A stretch of DNA of 5,876 bases from JACOND01 sp051011135 (lineage in GTDB: Bacteria; Bdellovibrionota; Bdellovibrionia; Bdellovibrionales; UBA1609): NCBI GenBank assembly GCA_051011135.1, contig JBPCUO010000012.1:1-5876 (forward strand), in the 5' to 3' direction. Each line of letters begins with the position of its first letter. Position 1 is the stretch's first letter. The notes beneath the pieces were generated by a model that saw nothing but the letters and a program-made list of their open reading frames with translations, made no database searches and was not told the DNA's origin. Below are positions 5,277 to 5,876 of this stretch, one piece after another. A program made the position numbers and the translations under genes.

Positions 5277-5876
5277 ATGCACCTATTTTTAATTCTATTT
5301 TTTATATCTCATGTTGAGGCTTCAAATAATAATCCCGTTTTAACAGAAATTTGTGAAACTAGAAAAAGCTCTGTAGAGTGCATGTCCGAGATTAAAAACC
5401 CAGTTTTTTTAAATGAAATTGATCTTATGAATCAAATGTATGTATTAAGTGATTATCAAACTTTAGAAGATTTTGATCCGATTCTTCAAGCATCCTTTTC
5501 GCTTGTTATACAAAAAGGGTCTGCTCTACTTGATAAATGTTTAAAAAAAGGGACTATTTATAATGACGGAACTTATTTTAAAGAAAGATACAATATTACC
5601 TATGATCAAATCTTATATAGCGATGGAAATGATTGGATTTTTGATTACAAGATTCAATCTTTTGATTCTCAGTCATCGCCTTATTCGATGGATGTTTCGA
5701 AAGTTTTTGGAGAAGAATTCAGCGAATGCCAAGAGTACTCAGATCAACAATTGGTTTTTTTAGAAAATAAATTAACGGATCAATTAAACAAGCTGCTTCT
5801 TACAAAAGATAAGGGGATTTTAAAAGAAATATTTAAAACTCAATATGATATTATTTTTTCTGGAATTCTTAAGTGC
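5277..5876 (+). CDS. Unrecognised secreted or periplasmic protein, 3'-partial
   Basis: The frame is open for 200 codons from the ATG to the last base, with no stop, so the C-terminus lies beyond the window. The first residues MHLFLILFFISHVEA look like a signal peptide: a short hydrophobic core with a possible signal peptidase I site after A15 (VEA|SN), though the usual N-terminal lysine or arginine is missing. There is no lipobox cysteine. The mature part is acidic and mixed in character, with cysteines at 26, 35, 88, 151 and 200 that might form disulfides, and a likely helical region near 153-192. No transmembrane segment follows the leader. I do not recognise a family and assign no function. 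Codon and base usage look like the neighbours. The 13-base gap from rpmG suggests cotranscription, which probably has no functional meaning. Confidence 0.72.
   Translation, partial: MHLFLILFFISHVEASNNNPVLTEICETRKSSVECMSEIKNPVFLNEIDLMNQMYVLSDYQTLEDFDPILQASFSLVIQKGSALLDKCLKKGTIYNDGTYFKERYNITYDQILYSDGNDWIFDYKIQSFDSQSSPYSMDVSKVFGEEFSECQEYSDQQLVFLENKLTDQLNKLLLTKDKGILKEIFKTQYDIIFSGILKC

Noticed and set aside
5563..5763. 66-codon plus-strand ORF
   Set aside because: Other-frame shadow inside the open secreted-protein frame that begins at 5277 with a signal peptide and SD.
1..5876. CRISPR array, insertion sequence, toxin-antitoxin or defence system
   Set aside because: No spaced direct repeats, transposase motifs, terminal inverted repeats or paired small toxin/antitoxin genes were found on either strand.

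Overview
The window is a low-GC stretch (roughly one third G+C by eye) of an ordinary-looking bacterial chromosome, densely packed with genes and without visible phage, insertion-sequence or CRISPR material. The best taxonomic clue is the ribosomal protein L33 gene. Its product has the zinc-free form with an extra segment (residues 17-25) before the RYTTTKN core. From memory this resembles Verrucomicrobiota/Planctomycetota-type L33 proteins more than the proteobacterial form. I treat that placement as a weak inference only.

Layout. (1) Bases 2-1369, plus strand: most of a ComM/YifB-type AAA+ ATPase of the Mg-chelatase-like family, with its N-terminus cut off by the window edge. (2) 1403-1476, plus: a complete tRNA-Cys(GCA) with encoded CCA. 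(3) 4129-1506, minus: a three-gene ABC-2 transporter operon made of two different six-helix permease subunits followed by one ATPase. The second permease most likely starts at a TTG that overlaps the stop of the first and has a perfect AGGAG upstream. (4) 4130-4296: a divergent intergenic region holding an 11-codon mini-ORF behind a strong ribosome binding site and a 7-bp perfect inverted repeat. (5) 4297-5022, plus: glyoxalase II (gloB). (6) 5084-5263, plus: rpmG (L33), too small for many ORF callers. (7) 5277 to the window end, plus: the first 200 codons of an unrecognised secreted protein.

How the genes relate. The ABC genes form one transport system, most likely an exporter or lipid/drug-type translocator of unknown substrate. 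The ATPase would energise a heterodimeric membrane channel. gloB (detoxification of methylglyoxal-derived thioesters), rpmG (translation), the tRNA and comM (processing of incoming DNA in transformation) are housekeeping or accessory functions that happen to lie together. rpmG and the secreted-protein gene are 13 bases apart and probably co-transcribed.

The most coherent unexplained pattern concerns translation starts. Four genes at the head of a transcript or after a gap (permease 1, the ATPase, gloB, rpmG) have no Shine-Dalgarno sequence and carry a -10-like hexamer only about 7-14 bases before the ATG. The two genes that must be internal to an operon (permease 2, the secreted protein) have a clear Shine-Dalgarno. 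This would fit leaderless or very-short-leader mRNAs. I found no convincing novel multi-gene system.
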